Positions 1-11,999 of a DNA stretch of 64,000 bases are shown one piece after another. The stretch is taken from assembly GCA_903632075.3 (NCBI GenBank), contig CAHIKZ030000248.1, positions 507,501-571,500 of the forward strand. Direction: 5' to 3'. Each line of letters opens with the position of its first letter. Within the stretch, counting starts at the first letter, position 1. The notes below the pieces were generated by a model. That model was given only the letters and a program-made list of their open reading frames with translations. It ran no database searches and was not told the origin of the DNA. This DNA comes from Acanthosepion pharaonis. Taxonomy: Eukaryota > Mollusca > Cephalopoda > Sepiida > Sepiidae. Both the position numbers and the translations under genes were made by a program.

Positions 1-359
1 TTTTAATTCGTTTCAAATAAATATTCCTGTTTTAGAAACTTAAATAGATATATTTTTAAAATACAAATCATTTAAATACACAATTTTATATGAAATTAAA
101 CGGGTTTGAAGATTATATTTTACAATATATATATACATATAAATGTAACAGACATAAATGTACATAATATAGAATATACACACATTTATAAACATACATA
201 TGGTAGATAAATACCAAACAAACAAAATACATTTAGCGCAATAGAACACAGTTAAATATCTTATTTTAATTTATTAATCATAGGCTTCTGGATATATAGA
301 ACACACATTTACATATAAAATATACAGAGACAGTTTATAAATATATACACACACACATA

Positions 360-477
360 AAATAAATGGAGATATATATATATATTACACATACATATAT
401 ATACAAATATATATATACACATATATATATACACATATATATATACACATATATACACATATATATGTACACATATA

Positions 478-533
<56 letters not shown>

Positions 534-830
534 TATATATACACATATATATATATACAAACATATATACATACATATACTAATATATACATATATATAC
601 AAAGACACATCTATATACACACACATATATAAATATATATATACACACATATATACATAAATACACACATATATATATATATATATATATGTTTGTATTT
701 ATGTTTGTATATGTATTTATATATTTGTGTATATATGGTTGTATGCATGGATGTAATGTATGTGTGTTTATATATATATGTGTGTGCGCGCGTGTGTAAA
801 ATATATATATATATATATATATATATCCTA
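360..830. repeat. compound (TA)/(CA) microsatellite region
   Basis: Almost continuous TA, TACA and TATG repeats with a pure TA run at about 484-525. Apparent Tyr/Ile/Val/Cys-rich reading frames here are artefacts of the repeat. The 1-360 stretch before it is AT-rich with no gene seen. Confidence 0.95.
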
Positions 831-1114
831 GTATTTTTACATGGATTATTGATGATAAGTATAATCTACATTTGTTTGATAGCAATTTAATTTAGAATAG
901 CTAGTTGACTTGTGATTCGTTATAAATTAATTTTGAATGGACTTTGAATTCATTATAGTCATTTAGATAAGACTGTACGTATGTTTTTTAGTTAGTATGT
1001 ATGTTTCTACTTCTGTTGATATGGGTGTATACACTTAGATCAGTCATTCAGTTATGTTCCATGCATGCTACACACTTAGACGATCATGTATCTTTCGATA
1101 CATGACTGACAAGG

Positions 1115-1352
1115 CAGATTTTTTTCCAGCAGTAGGTTACCATTTCTTTCTGTGGTAGACAAGTTGCCATTGAAGGCTATAGAACCCCGTTGGTCCTTCT
1201 ATTTACCCATAGATGGGGAGAGGAGAAGAGGATTCATACCTTACCTAAGGGTATTAGCATGTAAGTGAATGTAATGGATTCGACTGGAATTCGAACTCGG
1301 ATCTCCGACTCCTCAATCCGAGCCACTATCCATTACTCTACTGTGCCTCCTT
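1115..1352 (-). repeat. tRNA-related SINE copy
   Basis: On the minus strand a tRNA-like head (AGTAATGGATAGTGGCTC) is followed by a good B-box-like GAGTTCGAATTCC and then by a body (ACATTCACTT, AAGGTATGAATCC, CTATGGGTAAATAG). The same body recurs at 6.16, 16.1, 24.8, 28.5 and 58.9 kb. 1353-1630 after it holds nothing I can assign. Confidence 0.75.
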
Positions 1353-1629
1353 ACACTTAGATACTTTCCTTATTATAATAATTTCCCCTACTGAAGGGTA
1401 TTTGGCTGATTTAGAACTTTTTAAAACTCTTTACTCTGAAATCAACACCAACCCTTGACAAGATACCAGAAGTGTTGAAACAAAATGGCTATTTTTGTAG
1501 TGATGTCATAACATGTATGTTATAATTTTTGAATAAATACTATTTGCTCTACTCTGTATTGAGCACTCTTTTAAGAATAGTTTTTTTGGTTATTGGAATT
1601 TTATTCCATCTATACCAATCCTATACTTG

Positions 1630-1631
<2 letters not shown>

Positions 1632-1664
<33 letters not shown>

Positions 1665-1958
1665 GCAGAAGATTATTATTCAGACATTTATTGTTAAATA
1701 TAACAGACAACGGATGTCTATTATGTTTTATCAGGAGCCATTCCAAGGTTCATATGTTGGCTTTAATTTGACGGTTAAGATCTCTGTTGTACAGTCCTAA
1801 TAACGACGGATAAAAACTTAGATTGATGAACAACACAATAAAGAAATATCCAAATGTTGGACAGTTTTTTTTCTTTATTTTCTCCTGAAATTAAAGCCAA
1901 CATACAAAGCTTGGAACGGCTCCTGATAATAGACATTACTTGTCTGTTATATTTAACA

Positions 1959-2017
<59 letters not shown>

Positions 2018-2032
2018 GAGAGAGAGAGAGAG
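1632..2032. repeat. hairpin element flanked by (TA)n on both sides
   Basis: Arms of about 75-79 bp at 1691-1769 and 1888-1960 are near-perfect inverse complements. They share TTGTTAAATATAACAGACAA at the outer end and TATGTTGGCTTTAATTT at the inner end. The loop is 118 bp. (TA)n runs at 1632-1661 and 1966-2014 abut the outer ends, followed by (GA)n at 2017-2032. No transposase is present. Confidence 0.85.
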
Positions 2033-2338
2033 AATTAATACAAATATAAAATTTATCACTTAGCTGATTGGTGTTAGCTTCAGCATCCCCAACTCTAGAG
2101 TTTCATAGACAGACCCTCCAACAATCACTCCATCTTCTCATCGGGGGATGTCAGCTATATTAGTTTTTTCTGTTTGGCAATATGCGTATTGACATGATTA
2201 TATATGGTGGACGTCAACTCCTGATTGGATGATACATACATACATACATTTCCATGTAAACTGTAGCCAATATATCTTGCATATTCTTCCCCACCCTTTA
2301 TAAATAAGATTGATTCCATCAATAAAACCATTATTAGT

Positions 2339-2369
2339 CTGAAGAAGTTCCTTCTTGGAACGAAACGTG
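2339..2369 (+). repeat. CTGAAGA-hairpin-GAAAC motif within an unassigned repeat
   Basis: CTGAAGAA, then stem GTTCC, loop TTCTT, stem GGAAC, then GAAACGTGTCAC. The arrangement resembles a hammerhead ribozyme core (CUGANGA-stem II-GAAA) but has one extra A before the stem. The surrounding 2080-2820 has no recognisable gene. Confidence 0.5.
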
Positions 2370-2821
2370 TCACTAAGATTTTTGATTTTATCATTTACCT
2401 TGTATATCCTACTTGGGATAATCCTAAAAGATAGAAAAATGGTCATTGGATCTGAAAAATAAACCAAGATTACTGATACTAGAAAAGTTTTTTTTTTTTT
2501 TAGCATGCCCATGTCGCTACTGAATGTGACACAAGATCAAGATTTAAAGTGGATTTAATGGCAATAGTGTGGAAAAATTGCCACTTCCCCTTTTGGGGGA
2601 TACCTTAGTCACTGGGTATAAACCCAGCCTCCTCCCAAAGGAGCTGGAGCTTTTTTTGTTGTTTTTTTAACTTTCCCAGTATGTGCCAAGTGAAGTATAC
2701 CAGAGAAGTAATTAAGCAACAAAAATATACATAGGGTGGACAAAAAGGAAGGATAACTGATGGAACAAAAGGTTGGTTGAATGATGTCTAATGAAGAGCA
2801 GGTGAAAAATACATTGAAAAG

Positions 2822-3215
2822 ATGGTGAGACAAAATAAGAAGCATCTACTTGTAAGATATGACAGACACTATTTCCATGGAAAGTGCTCGGACAAATTAC
2901 ATTCCCTGTTCCCATCAAGGCAAACCTTTGTGGCTAGGAACCACCATGCCACTTACATAGTAGCAAACTACCTTCAGTCCCTCCGTATTCCATTGGTGAA
3001 AAGTTCCTTTCATGCAGCTTCTTCCCGCAAACCACTGCTCTGTGGAATCAACTCCCAAAAGAATGTTTCGCCCGATCACTACGATCTTAACCTATTCAAG
3101 GCTAGGGTTATTATCGCCCACACATATACACACAAATGGCTTCCTAATATAACCCATTACCTTGAGTGGCTTGCAGGCCTTGTAAAAGGGTGAATCTCAC
3201 TGTAAAAAAAAAATG
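2822..3215 (+). mobile_element. LINE 3' end, family B (jockey/CR1-like RT C-terminus)
   Basis: The open frame HYFHGKCSDKLHSLFPS...NLFKARV matches the C-terminal domain after the reverse transcriptase in jockey/CR1-like LINEs of invertebrates. It is followed by a 3' UTR with GTGGCTTGCAGGCCTTGTA and a run of A. Only the tail is present, as expected from 5'-truncated insertion. Confidence 0.75.
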
Positions 3216-3599
3216 AAAAAAAGAAAAGCCCAGTCATGGTCATCATGAATAAAATTAGGAAAGATCTTTATCTTGCAATGGCTGATGATCTGACTATTCA
3301 CTCTTCATACAGAATTACTTATGATAGTATAGGTGTCTTGAGAAACTATTACCAACTGGCTATTGGTTACTGGATGTTCCATCAAATGGATAAATACCAA
3401 ATTTAATACCAATCTACCCATTTGCGTATAGTGTAAAACAGTGTGTGAAATGCTGAAACTCTAACAGAAACATCCTATCACCCCCAAAATTCCAGTAAAA
3501 TGAGGGAGGTAATCTTGTGGTTTTTTTTGTTTGTTTTTTGGGGGTTTGCTTTACAAAGCTATTAGTCTGATATATATCAGAACTAATTCAAAAGCGTTT

Positions 3600-4075
3600 A
3601 CACAGCCTTGTGGATGATAAATTATTTCCCACTCTACAGCCTCTTTCCCCACAAACAAAACATTGCTAACCTCTTGCAACTATCACAATTTTCATGAGAA
3701 ATGTTTAAACAAGCTATATTCCTTAACTCCATCAGTTCAGAACTTCACAGCTAGCACCTGCCATGCCACATACACATGGCTGATTCTTCCTTGTTTCCTT
3801 TGTATTCCATTAGTAAAGAGGAAGTTCCACTCAAACAGCTTCTTCCTAAGAACTGTTACTTTGAAGAACAAAGTCCTGAGAGGATGCTTCCCCAATCACT
3901 ACAATCTTAACCTCTTCAAATCTAGGGTCAACTAATATCTATCCTACATATCCTTCTAATAAGCACTTCTTACTTCCTCCTTGTATGCTCTTATAAGAAC
4001 TTCATTTAGTAATGTTCTATCTTAAGTTGCTCTTGGGCCTTGTATTAGGTTAACAATAGTATAAAAAATTATTCG
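3600..4075 (+). mobile_element. LINE 3' end, family B
   Basis: A second, diverged copy of the same LINE tail: NYHNFHEKCLNKLYSL..., HYNLNLFKSRVN, then CTCTTGGGCCTTGTATTAGG and an A-rich end. It has the same orientation as the preceding copy and lies about 400 bp from it. Confidence 0.75.
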
Positions 4076-4126
4076 AAAAGTTTCAACATACATCCAGATG
4101 ACAGAGATCAAAACTAATACTACCCT

Positions 4127-4480
4127 TCTATATAATAAATGTGAATGTTAGTTTCACACTTTTTCAATTAAAGGGACACAACACTCAATAGCTCATCTCC
4201 TTCTATATAATAAATGCCAATGTCAGTGTGTCACTGTGTTACACTTTTCAATTAAAGGGACACAACTCTAATTTTCAGTAGCTCATGTTACAGAAATTTT
4301 GGATTACCAAGTTTTCATTACTGTGATTGTTTTGGGTGATTTTTTTTATATGATTTTTTTAACGAATTATTTTGTATGATAATTTTTTATAAATTTGAGT
4401 ATAATCAAAATTAATTGTGAAATCCAGCGCAAGTCACCGATGAAATAAGGATAATTGTTTGTACAGAAACTAAGGACCTG
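4127..4480 (+). mobile_element. Helitron-like 5' termini (two tandem copies)
   Basis: CTTCTATATAATAAATG occurs at about 4128 and about 4200. Each copy continues with AATGT(C/T)AGT..., then CACACTTTTTCAATTAAAGGGACACAA in broken form. Helitrons commonly open with TCTATATA and insert without target duplications. The second copy continues to about 4480 and shares sequence with 63749-63950. The assignment is tentative, and no Rep/helicase is present. Confidence 0.4.
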
Positions 4481-6154
4481 CATAATTCAAATTGTCTTTA
4501 AATTAAGAAGAATTATCATTGAACTTTTAAAAGGTTAGCTTAATGTTGTATACTTTTCCTTGTTGGATGGGGGGAGGTGTTGGTTGACGGTCTTGAGGTG
4601 ATCATAATATAGTTGTCTTCTTCTCTTTCTTCTTTCAGGCAGGTGATTGCTAGTTTTTGGTTCAAAGGTAAAATAAGAACTTCAGCAAAATCTTTAAACT
4701 TTTCTATTTTATTAAATACGTCGATGTGTACATTTTTAAATTGCCAGTGGGGTCGCTCTATCACCCTCACTGGGGAGCAAGTTTCCCATACACAAAATTA
4801 ACATATTTGATCTCTTCAATATGTAAAACTTGACTCATTGAAAACACTTTCTAACTCTAACATTCCTACGTTCAGCTGAACCAATCAAAATTGAGATCTC
4901 TATTTTGTCTACCAGCTGACCCCATAAAATAAAATAAAATTCTAGCCATTAACAAATTTTAAAATTCAAAATGGGCAGTGTTTGTATTCATGGATTTAAA
5001 TAGAAAGACCAATTTTGCTGCTTTATTTGTGCCAAGAATGTTTCTCAGTTTGGAATCGGTCTATAAGATGAGAAAACTTGTTCATTGCCAGAAGACGAGG
5101 CCACTGCTGAGAGAAGTGGCTTCATCACAGAAAGTATATCACAGCTCATTGCACTTTCAAATTTCAAAGTTAAAAAAACAACAGAGACATGAATTGAAAA
5201 ACTCAGATCTAAGTTTAGAAAAAAACAGCAATGGCTGGCAGTGTTGTTAGCAAATGGCACATTAAAAAAATTACAAGATTATTTATGTACAAATCAATCA
5301 TACATAGATGATGATCCCTATGTCAATCTGTTATTTTAAAATTCTGTAAGAATAAAATAGTTACACAACCTTATCTGAAAAAAAAAATAACTAAAACAAA
5401 ATTGTAAGTCGAATGTAGATGCACCCAAAACCTAAAAAAAATGGTAAAAATTAAATAGCAGATTTTTATCAACTGAATTGGGAAAAGTCAGCCAGAGGTA
5501 ACCGAAAATTGTTAATTTGGCAACCCTAAAATATCCTACTGTCTATTTTAATCACTCAAGTTATTTGTATCAGTTTTTCTTTTACTTTCTTTATATGCAA
5601 AAATGAAAAAAATATTTTTAATAATCTGGTTTAAATAAAAAATTAAAAAAAAAGAAAACCCAATTTTTTATTTATTTTAAAAACAAAACTTTTTTTTTAA
5701 AACATCAACAACACTGGATCTGGCTGGCTCTTGTAAAGAGAGTATAGCAGGGGGAATTGGATCCATACTGGAGTGGTACAACAAAGAAACCATTTTCCCA
5801 GTAAATCTAATAATTTTATATTATATTTCTTCTTGGCAATAAAAACGGATATAATTAAAAAGTCAAATACAAAAAAATTCACAACTACTGTAGTTGCTAT
5901 GAAAAATAGAAACACAGAAAGACAAGAGAAAAAAAAAGGAAAAAAATGGAATGAACTAAGCGGTTATCACTCCTCATTCTTTAGAGCTCAACTTAAGTAA
6001 ATAAATGAATTATGCATGAAACCAATTAGCTGAGTTCAGTTTTGTTTCTCTCTGCCCTTTGACTGAAAATGTCCAGGGAAACACTAACACAGGAGTTTAT
6101 TCCAAAGTCACAATTCTAGGGAATAATATGTCTGAGTAGAACTTTTTTCTTACA
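4481..6154. other. gene-free AT-rich stretch
   Basis: Short open frames at 4540-4800 and 4978-5260 exist on both strands. They show no domain, no codon-like conservation and no splice context. I see no feature here beyond A/T homopolymers. Confidence 0.6.
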
Positions 6155-6480
6155 TTTGGAATACAGCGGAAATGAAGATTATTCAAATGAGGAAGTGGTA
6201 TTGCCTATTCTAGTTGTAAAGAAAATTGGCTTGGAATTATTAATCAGAGAGCTGAGTTCCAATTCCACTTGGGTTTGTTATATTTACATATATGCAAATA
6301 TCCTTGAGAAAGGTATGGACCCACTTCTTCTCCACTCCAGATATGGGTTAAATAGTAATACTTTTATTACTAAATCATTATTATCAAAAAAAAAAAATTT
6401 TTTTTTTAAATAAAATTAAAATATTCTTACAATCTAAAAATATTTTCTGGCTTTAAATAACCTGCAAAGGGTTATATGGC
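6155..6480 (+). repeat. tRNA-related SINE copy
   Basis: GAGCTGAGTTCCAATTCC serves as a B-box-like element. It is followed by the shared body (CTTGAGAAAGGTATGGACCC, ATATGGGTTAAATAGTA) and the shared 3' region ending AATATTTTCTGGCTTTAAATAACCTGCAA, which is also found at 16.3, 28.8 and (inverted) 58.85 kb. Confidence 0.75.
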
Positions 6481-6499
6481 CATACACATGTATATGCAT

Positions 6500-7966
6500 A
6501 TGGGTTAAGGACAAAAATTACCAATTCCCCATGACCAGTCATGTTGGCATTGATGTTACACCAATCACACTTCTCTTAGTGCAATGAGGAAGTTTGAAAT
6601 CCCTGAGACTTCTCCAATCACATTGAAGAGCTTTTTTTCAAGTTTGGCTCTAGAGATTACTGGCAGCTCTGTAAGAATCTTTCCTCTCTTCAATCAGTTT
6701 GAAATATTTTCATTTACTGCTGATAAAGTAGAATGCTTTGGTGGGAAATTCTCTTCCAACTCCACTCTCAACTCATCTTTGCCTGATTTTTCCCCTAGAA
6801 TAGAATCTCTAATCAGTGATATGAACAGAACTCTGTCCATGGCTTCTGTTATCATCTCTAAACTAGATCCACAAAAGGCTTCCAGACTTGATGGCATCCC
6901 TGCAATTGTCATAAGAAAATGTTCTCCTGAACTGGCTTCTGTTCTCTCCAAATTTTACAATAAATGCCCTACTGTTTCTTGCTTTCCATCTTGTTTGATA
7001 TCCTCTACTGTAGTTCCTGGCTTAAAGAACTCTAGTGAACCTTTTGATTTCTTGAATTATCATTCAATTAGTACTTTACCTCTTTTTGGCAAAGTACTAG
7101 ATGTAGTAACCAACACTAAATTGGTTAAACATCTCAATTCATATGGCCTTCTTTCAGATAAACAATATGGCTTTTGTTTCTCTAAGTTAACTGACAATGT
7201 GTTAACTGCTATCACTGAATTTGTCTTTCAGGGTTTATACAAGAACTGCAAGGCTTGGGCTATGATTTAACATATTTCAAAGGCCTTTGACAGGGTTTGG
7301 CCTGCTGACCTCCTTCACACACTCAAGGGCTATGGTGTCTGGCTGGATATTTGACTTAATCCAATCATTACTAACAAATGGGGTAATACAGGTTGTGTTG
7401 AACAACCCCACTTCTAGATCATTTCACATTAATGTGGGGTTACCCAGAGCTCCATCTTTGTACCTACAGTGTTTCTGATCTTCTTCAGCAGTCTTCTCAA
7501 TATCATTAGTTCCTAACTTGGTATATGCAGATGGCAACTATTTACTCTTGTCTTAATGGTAAGTTTGATAGGTTTGCCAATGTAAAACTGGCTTGTGAAA
7601 AAAAACCTTTAATCAGTTGTTAACTGGGGCAAGAAATGGCTTGTAAATTTTAAAGCCTCCAAAACAAAAATGCTATCCTTTAATCATCATAGAGAACCAT
7701 TTTTGCCCTCCATTGGAGGAACACACTGCACCTTCTTGGCCTTATGTTTTCTCGCACTTCTCACCTCTGGAACTTCTTTCCTGTTTCTTACTTTCTGGAC
7801 ACCTATAATCTTCAATGATTTAAATGCAACATAAATCCCCATATTCTGTATTCTTGATCGTGTTCTTTTGTCCTTTCCTCACTAAAGTCCTTTTATTCTT
7901 TTCCTCTTCCAGTAACCCCTTGCATGTTAGTGCCATCATAGCTTTGCTTGGGGTTAAATGATTAAA
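6500..7966 (+). mobile_element. broken LINE, family A, with reverse transcriptase region
   Basis: One frame at about 6584-7270 carries RT motifs: SKLDPQKASRLDGIPA (motif 1 region), FLNYHSISTLPLFGKVLD, and LVKHLNSYGLLSDKQYGF. It stops at about 7268, resumes at once with ISKAFDRVWPADLLH, then shifts frame again to LTNGVIQVVLNN. The active-site segment near 7525 reads YADG rather than YADD. Codons for WGKKWLVNF follow with stops, then a jump to the C-terminal SRTSHLWN region at about 7750. The tail GCTTGGGGTTAAATGATTAAAAAA ends the copy. It belongs to the jockey/CR1-like group and is dead by stops, frameshifts and an internal deletion. Confidence 0.85.
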
Positions 7967-9640
7967 AAAACATCAAATGAGGAGAAAACAGATTCTACAC
8001 TTTTATCACTGCCAAAAGGTCTAGAAGCAATAGTATTTACCTGGCCTCCCGATTCAGACAGGAATGTGACAGGAGGTCTTTTTTTTTTTTTTTTTTTAAA
8101 AAAACAAAAAAAAAAACATGAGGTGCCCATACACACACAACATATGAGCCAAAGACAAAAATGACCAGTCCCTGCAACCAGTTACAATACGTGACATTAG
8201 TGATTGGGAAATTTCTTCCATCTAAACTGAGCAGCGAACAGATACTACACTTTCATACAGGAAGGCTGAGAAGTAATTGCATTTATACCAGATACACAAT
8301 AAGCCGCTTACAATTCTTAACAATTAAAAAATTTTGAGAAGACGAAAATTGATTTTTTAAATCGAAATAAAATCTTGTTATGTTAGTTAGGGAATCAAAC
8401 AAAAAAACTCATTTAAAATTCGGTTTTCTTGTTTAAAGGTTTTAGTTCTTTAGCGTGAAGATTAATGTCAAAACGAGATAATATTTTTAAAAAATTAACC
8501 GTCTGCAAAGAGGAAGGTTGTCAAATGTTTAGTTTACTAAGTAGCCATTTTTTGTTGTTGTATTCAGAGAAACAAAGAACGGACATTTTTCTAATAATCG
8601 AATGGCCAATAAGCACTTGAATTTGCGTTACGCATCCATTTTAGTTATTGGTACTTTGATTAAATATATAATATATCTTTTAAAAATGCATTGTTTCGGT
8701 TAATTTGTGGGTCGAAACAAGCGGGAACACGTAAATAAAAAAAAAATCTTGTGCAAGAACATAGGTTTCGTTTCAATAATTTTTCATAGTCCACCCATTG
8801 CTCTCTAGTGTTTAAGAATTATTTCAACAGGATGATATTTGATATATTTGCAAAAGGGGTTGAAATTTAAGGAAACTAGTTTATTCATACATGCACCGAC
8901 TTGTGTTTCCGTTTACCGGGGCAAACTGCAAGATAGCAATAAGGAAGATAATGGACAGCGACAGTTTCGTCCGCTTTTCCCTATGAAATAATCTATCTAA
9001 TAATTTTAAATTTTAATTAAATTTTCGAAATTCTTTTTTTAAAGAAAAATATTTTATCTCTTCTTACCTTTTAAATGTAAATTTTTAATAGTCCAACTTG
9101 TTCTCTTTGTTTTCTTCAATCTCTTCTTTATTTGGTTTGTACACAGTTAATTTTTATTTTTTAGAAATGTTATCGTCGTATTGCGGAATTTTTAAATTTG
9201 TAATTTTTTATATTCACCTCCGTCATTTCACAAAAAATGACACATGGAAGTGTGGTGTGAAGTCTGCAGAACGAATGAAAAGTGTAAAAAATAAAGGATT
9301 CTTTTTATCTGGTAAAAAAAAATAACTATGAAAAAAAAATAGTTCAAACAAATGTTTGAGGTAATTCATAATGTCAAAGGCAGACGACACGAGCCGAGTT
9401 TAAAAATGCAGACAATAAATTTATTAACACACGAAAAAATGAAAGAATTATACAAATTAAGTGCTTTATGTGCCAAATGATGGCCAATGACATGTAAGTA
9501 ATCACTGCAAATAAAATATGCCTCTTTTTACAATAAAAATCACTAAGATCACCAGAAAAAAGTAAACAACATAAAAATAAATGAAAAAGTGGAAAAAGTA
9601 TTTCTCTGAATAATTTTCTAAGTATAAGTACATAATGTTC
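7967..9640. other. gene-free stretch
   Basis: Contains homopolymer A/T runs (about 8080-8120) and low-complexity AT-rich DNA. No exon-like frame or recognisable repeat was found. Confidence 0.6.
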
Positions 9641-9859
9641 GAAGCAAACAGCAAAGAACAAAACAATCACACCAGCTGAAGAATTTCCTTGATGCAGGAA
9701 CAGCTTTGATGTTCTTTTGAAATTCTCGTCTGGTGGTTGTTAAATTTCTTCTGTGTTGTTTGTTTCTGGAATTTACCTTGATCCCCCCCCCACACACACG
9801 GAGCCAGATTGTGCACAAGGTCAGTTTTTAATGTGGAAACCTGAATGTTTCCATTCAGC

Positions 9860-9962
9860 CACTGGTCTAAGCTGGTCTTACCTTGTCTAAGGTGATCATA
9901 GCTTGTCTAAGCTGATCTTAGCAGGTCATAGCTTGTCTAAGCTTGTCATAGCCAGTCATACC
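9860..9962 (+). repeat. short minisatellite, CTTGTCTAAGCT-type units
   Basis: Degenerate repeats of about 20-22 bp: CTTGTCTAAGGTGATCATAG, CTTGTCTAAGCTGATCTTAG, CTTGTCTAAGCTTGTCATAG. Flanking sequence 9640-10320 is somewhat GC-richer than its surroundings. A 101-codon minus frame at 9967-10272 has no recognisable domain; I do not call it a gene. Confidence 0.7.
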
Positions 9963-10469
9963 ACTGCTATAGAACAGATGTTATGGAACAAGACCAAGAA
10001 TTTTGTCCATGCAACAGGAGTGGGAGAGAAGGTCTCCAGTATAAAATAGATACTACAACTGCAACATCTACTCCAACGGGTAGTTCCTCCTCTCTCTTCC
10101 CCGCTGTGTTGTTTGCTTCTTGACCAGGACAACTTGGATTCCTGCAGCAGCTGTTTGTCAACTTCTCAAATTCAATTCTGTTTTTGCTTTTATTCACCAA
10201 GATAGGCTTCAGATTTGCTTCTTGGAATTTGGAGGGAAACCCTTTGATTAGTTCCAAGTGAAAACCAAACACAGTTATTTTCCCACAAATTGGAATGGTC
10301 CAAAGTATTTTTGAGATTCAAAAGTTCAAGTAAAAGCCTATCACAACATCAGTTTTCTCTCAGAAAAGCAGACGATACATGCAGCTTAAATTTCTAATAT
10401 AAATAAATTTTTGGTGAAAAGAAAAAATGTTTGTGTGAATGGGTTCAGTGATTGTGACTATCTATCCAA

Positions 10470-10600
10470 TATGTCCTCATAATATGCATTTCTTGCCCCT
10501 CATTCCACTGTATGCCATTACAACAAGCTCATTTAGTAACCTTCTACTTTGAGTAGCCCTTGAGCCTTGTATTGACTGAACAATAGTAAAAGAAAAAATA
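10470..10600 (+). mobile_element. LINE family B 3' UTR fragment
   Basis: ATTTCTTGCCCCTCATT..., GAGTAGCCCTTGAGCCTTGTATTG and AACAATAGTAAAAGAAAAA match the family B tail. No coding sequence remains. 10601-11090 that follows holds no gene. Confidence 0.65.
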
Positions 10601-11213
10601 CTGAAGAATGCCTCAACAAAGCCAAAGTAAAACATGCACCTAGAAAAAAAGATTACATTGCTTTTGTTGTGACTTTATGCTATTGTGAAATAAGTTTTCC
10701 TTTTAAGCTGAAAAGAATTTAGCACTCTGCATTACTTCCCTTTCCACTGCATTCTTTCTCAATTGCAGTAAACTTATTGTTAATTTCACTCAAAGGTGTT
10801 TTCTGTTGCCATAGCAGGATATGACAACACAACTATAAAATTCAAATAAATTCAAATTCAGTGGTAGGATAAACTTTTACACAGCAAATGAAATCATATA
10901 CAAAGTGATAAAAATTAATTGAATTATGTTCAAAAAAGTAAGCTGTCTTATATTACTATATGTTAAATTATTAATTTTTGTTAGTGTTATTTGTTTACCC
11001 TGGCATTTTTTTTCAAGACACAACCCTGAAGAAGTGATTAACAAATAAAAGATATAAATAGCTCAAAATGAATTAAGATATTTTTGTGACACTATGACTG
11101 TGATACAAAGTCTACTTCCACTCTATACTCTCAACATCTCCAACTGTATTCTGAAACTATTTACACTACATCATTCAGACTCTGTCTATATTTTTGAGAT
11201 GAGGCATTATGTA

Positions 11214-11905
11214 CATTATTTACATTATTTGGACTATTGTCCTCATTTTTGTTGCCATATTTATCACAACGTTTCGTCCGTTGTATGCTCCGGCCTTCTT
11301 CAGGTGGTTGGAATGTCGGACTGAACCCTTATTTTGCTCACTGGGGTAGACTGTTCTAGTTCCACGTGTCATGTTTCAGTTCAACATTCCAACCACCTGA
11401 AGAAGGCTGGAGTGTACAACAGCTGAAACGTTGTGGTAAATATGGTGACAAAGATGAGGACAATAGTTCAAATAATGTATCATTCAGACTGTTGTTCTCA
11501 TCTTTATTTCCATATTCATGACGTTTCGGATGTTGTACACTTTTGCCTTCAGGTGATATGTGTTGGAATTTTGAACCAAAGCCTTTTAGTTAGATTTAAA
11601 AAAGGGCATAGCCCAGTGGATAAAAGCGCTGGTTAAGTAACCCCCGCCAAAAAAGTGATTTGACCACAACAGAGGGAATAAAAACTTGAAAAGTTGAGTT
11701 AACTGAAACTGAGATATCCCAAAAAATAGCATGGCATGTGGAATTAGAACACTCTACCCTCATGGACTAAATAAAGAGTTTGGTTTGAAATTTCAACATC
11801 TAACACTTAAAGAAGGCTGAAGTGTAGAACAGTCGAAACATTGTGAATATGGCAATAAAGATGAGGACAATAGTCCGAATGATGTAAACAGTATAAATAG
11901 TTACA
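11214..11905. repeat. cluster of inverted copies of the tRNA-headed foldback element
   Basis: Core ACCTGAAGAAGGCTGGAGTG...ACGTTGTG...AAATATGG...GATGAGGACAATAGT occurs on minus (11214-11326), plus (11374-11480), minus (11487-11570) and plus (about 11805-11905). A tRNA-like head (GGGCATAGCCCAGTGGATAA) precedes the last copy at about 11606. The first two copies face each other across a short spacer and can form a hairpin of about 110 bp arms. Confidence 0.85.
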
Positions 11906-11999
11906 ATAGCTCATCTCAGAAATATAGAGAGTATTAATCTCTGAAATTTCATTCACTAATTATTTTTTTGTTCTTCTCTCCCAACAGAAATAGGTAGGT

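Noticed and set aside
309..885. Long Tyr/Ile/Val/Cys-rich frames on both strands
   Set aside because: They are translations of TA/CA microsatellites, with no non-repeat codons.
9967..10272. 101-codon minus-strand gene
   Set aside because: No recognisable family, and the DNA lies beside a minisatellite; cannot be supported as coding.
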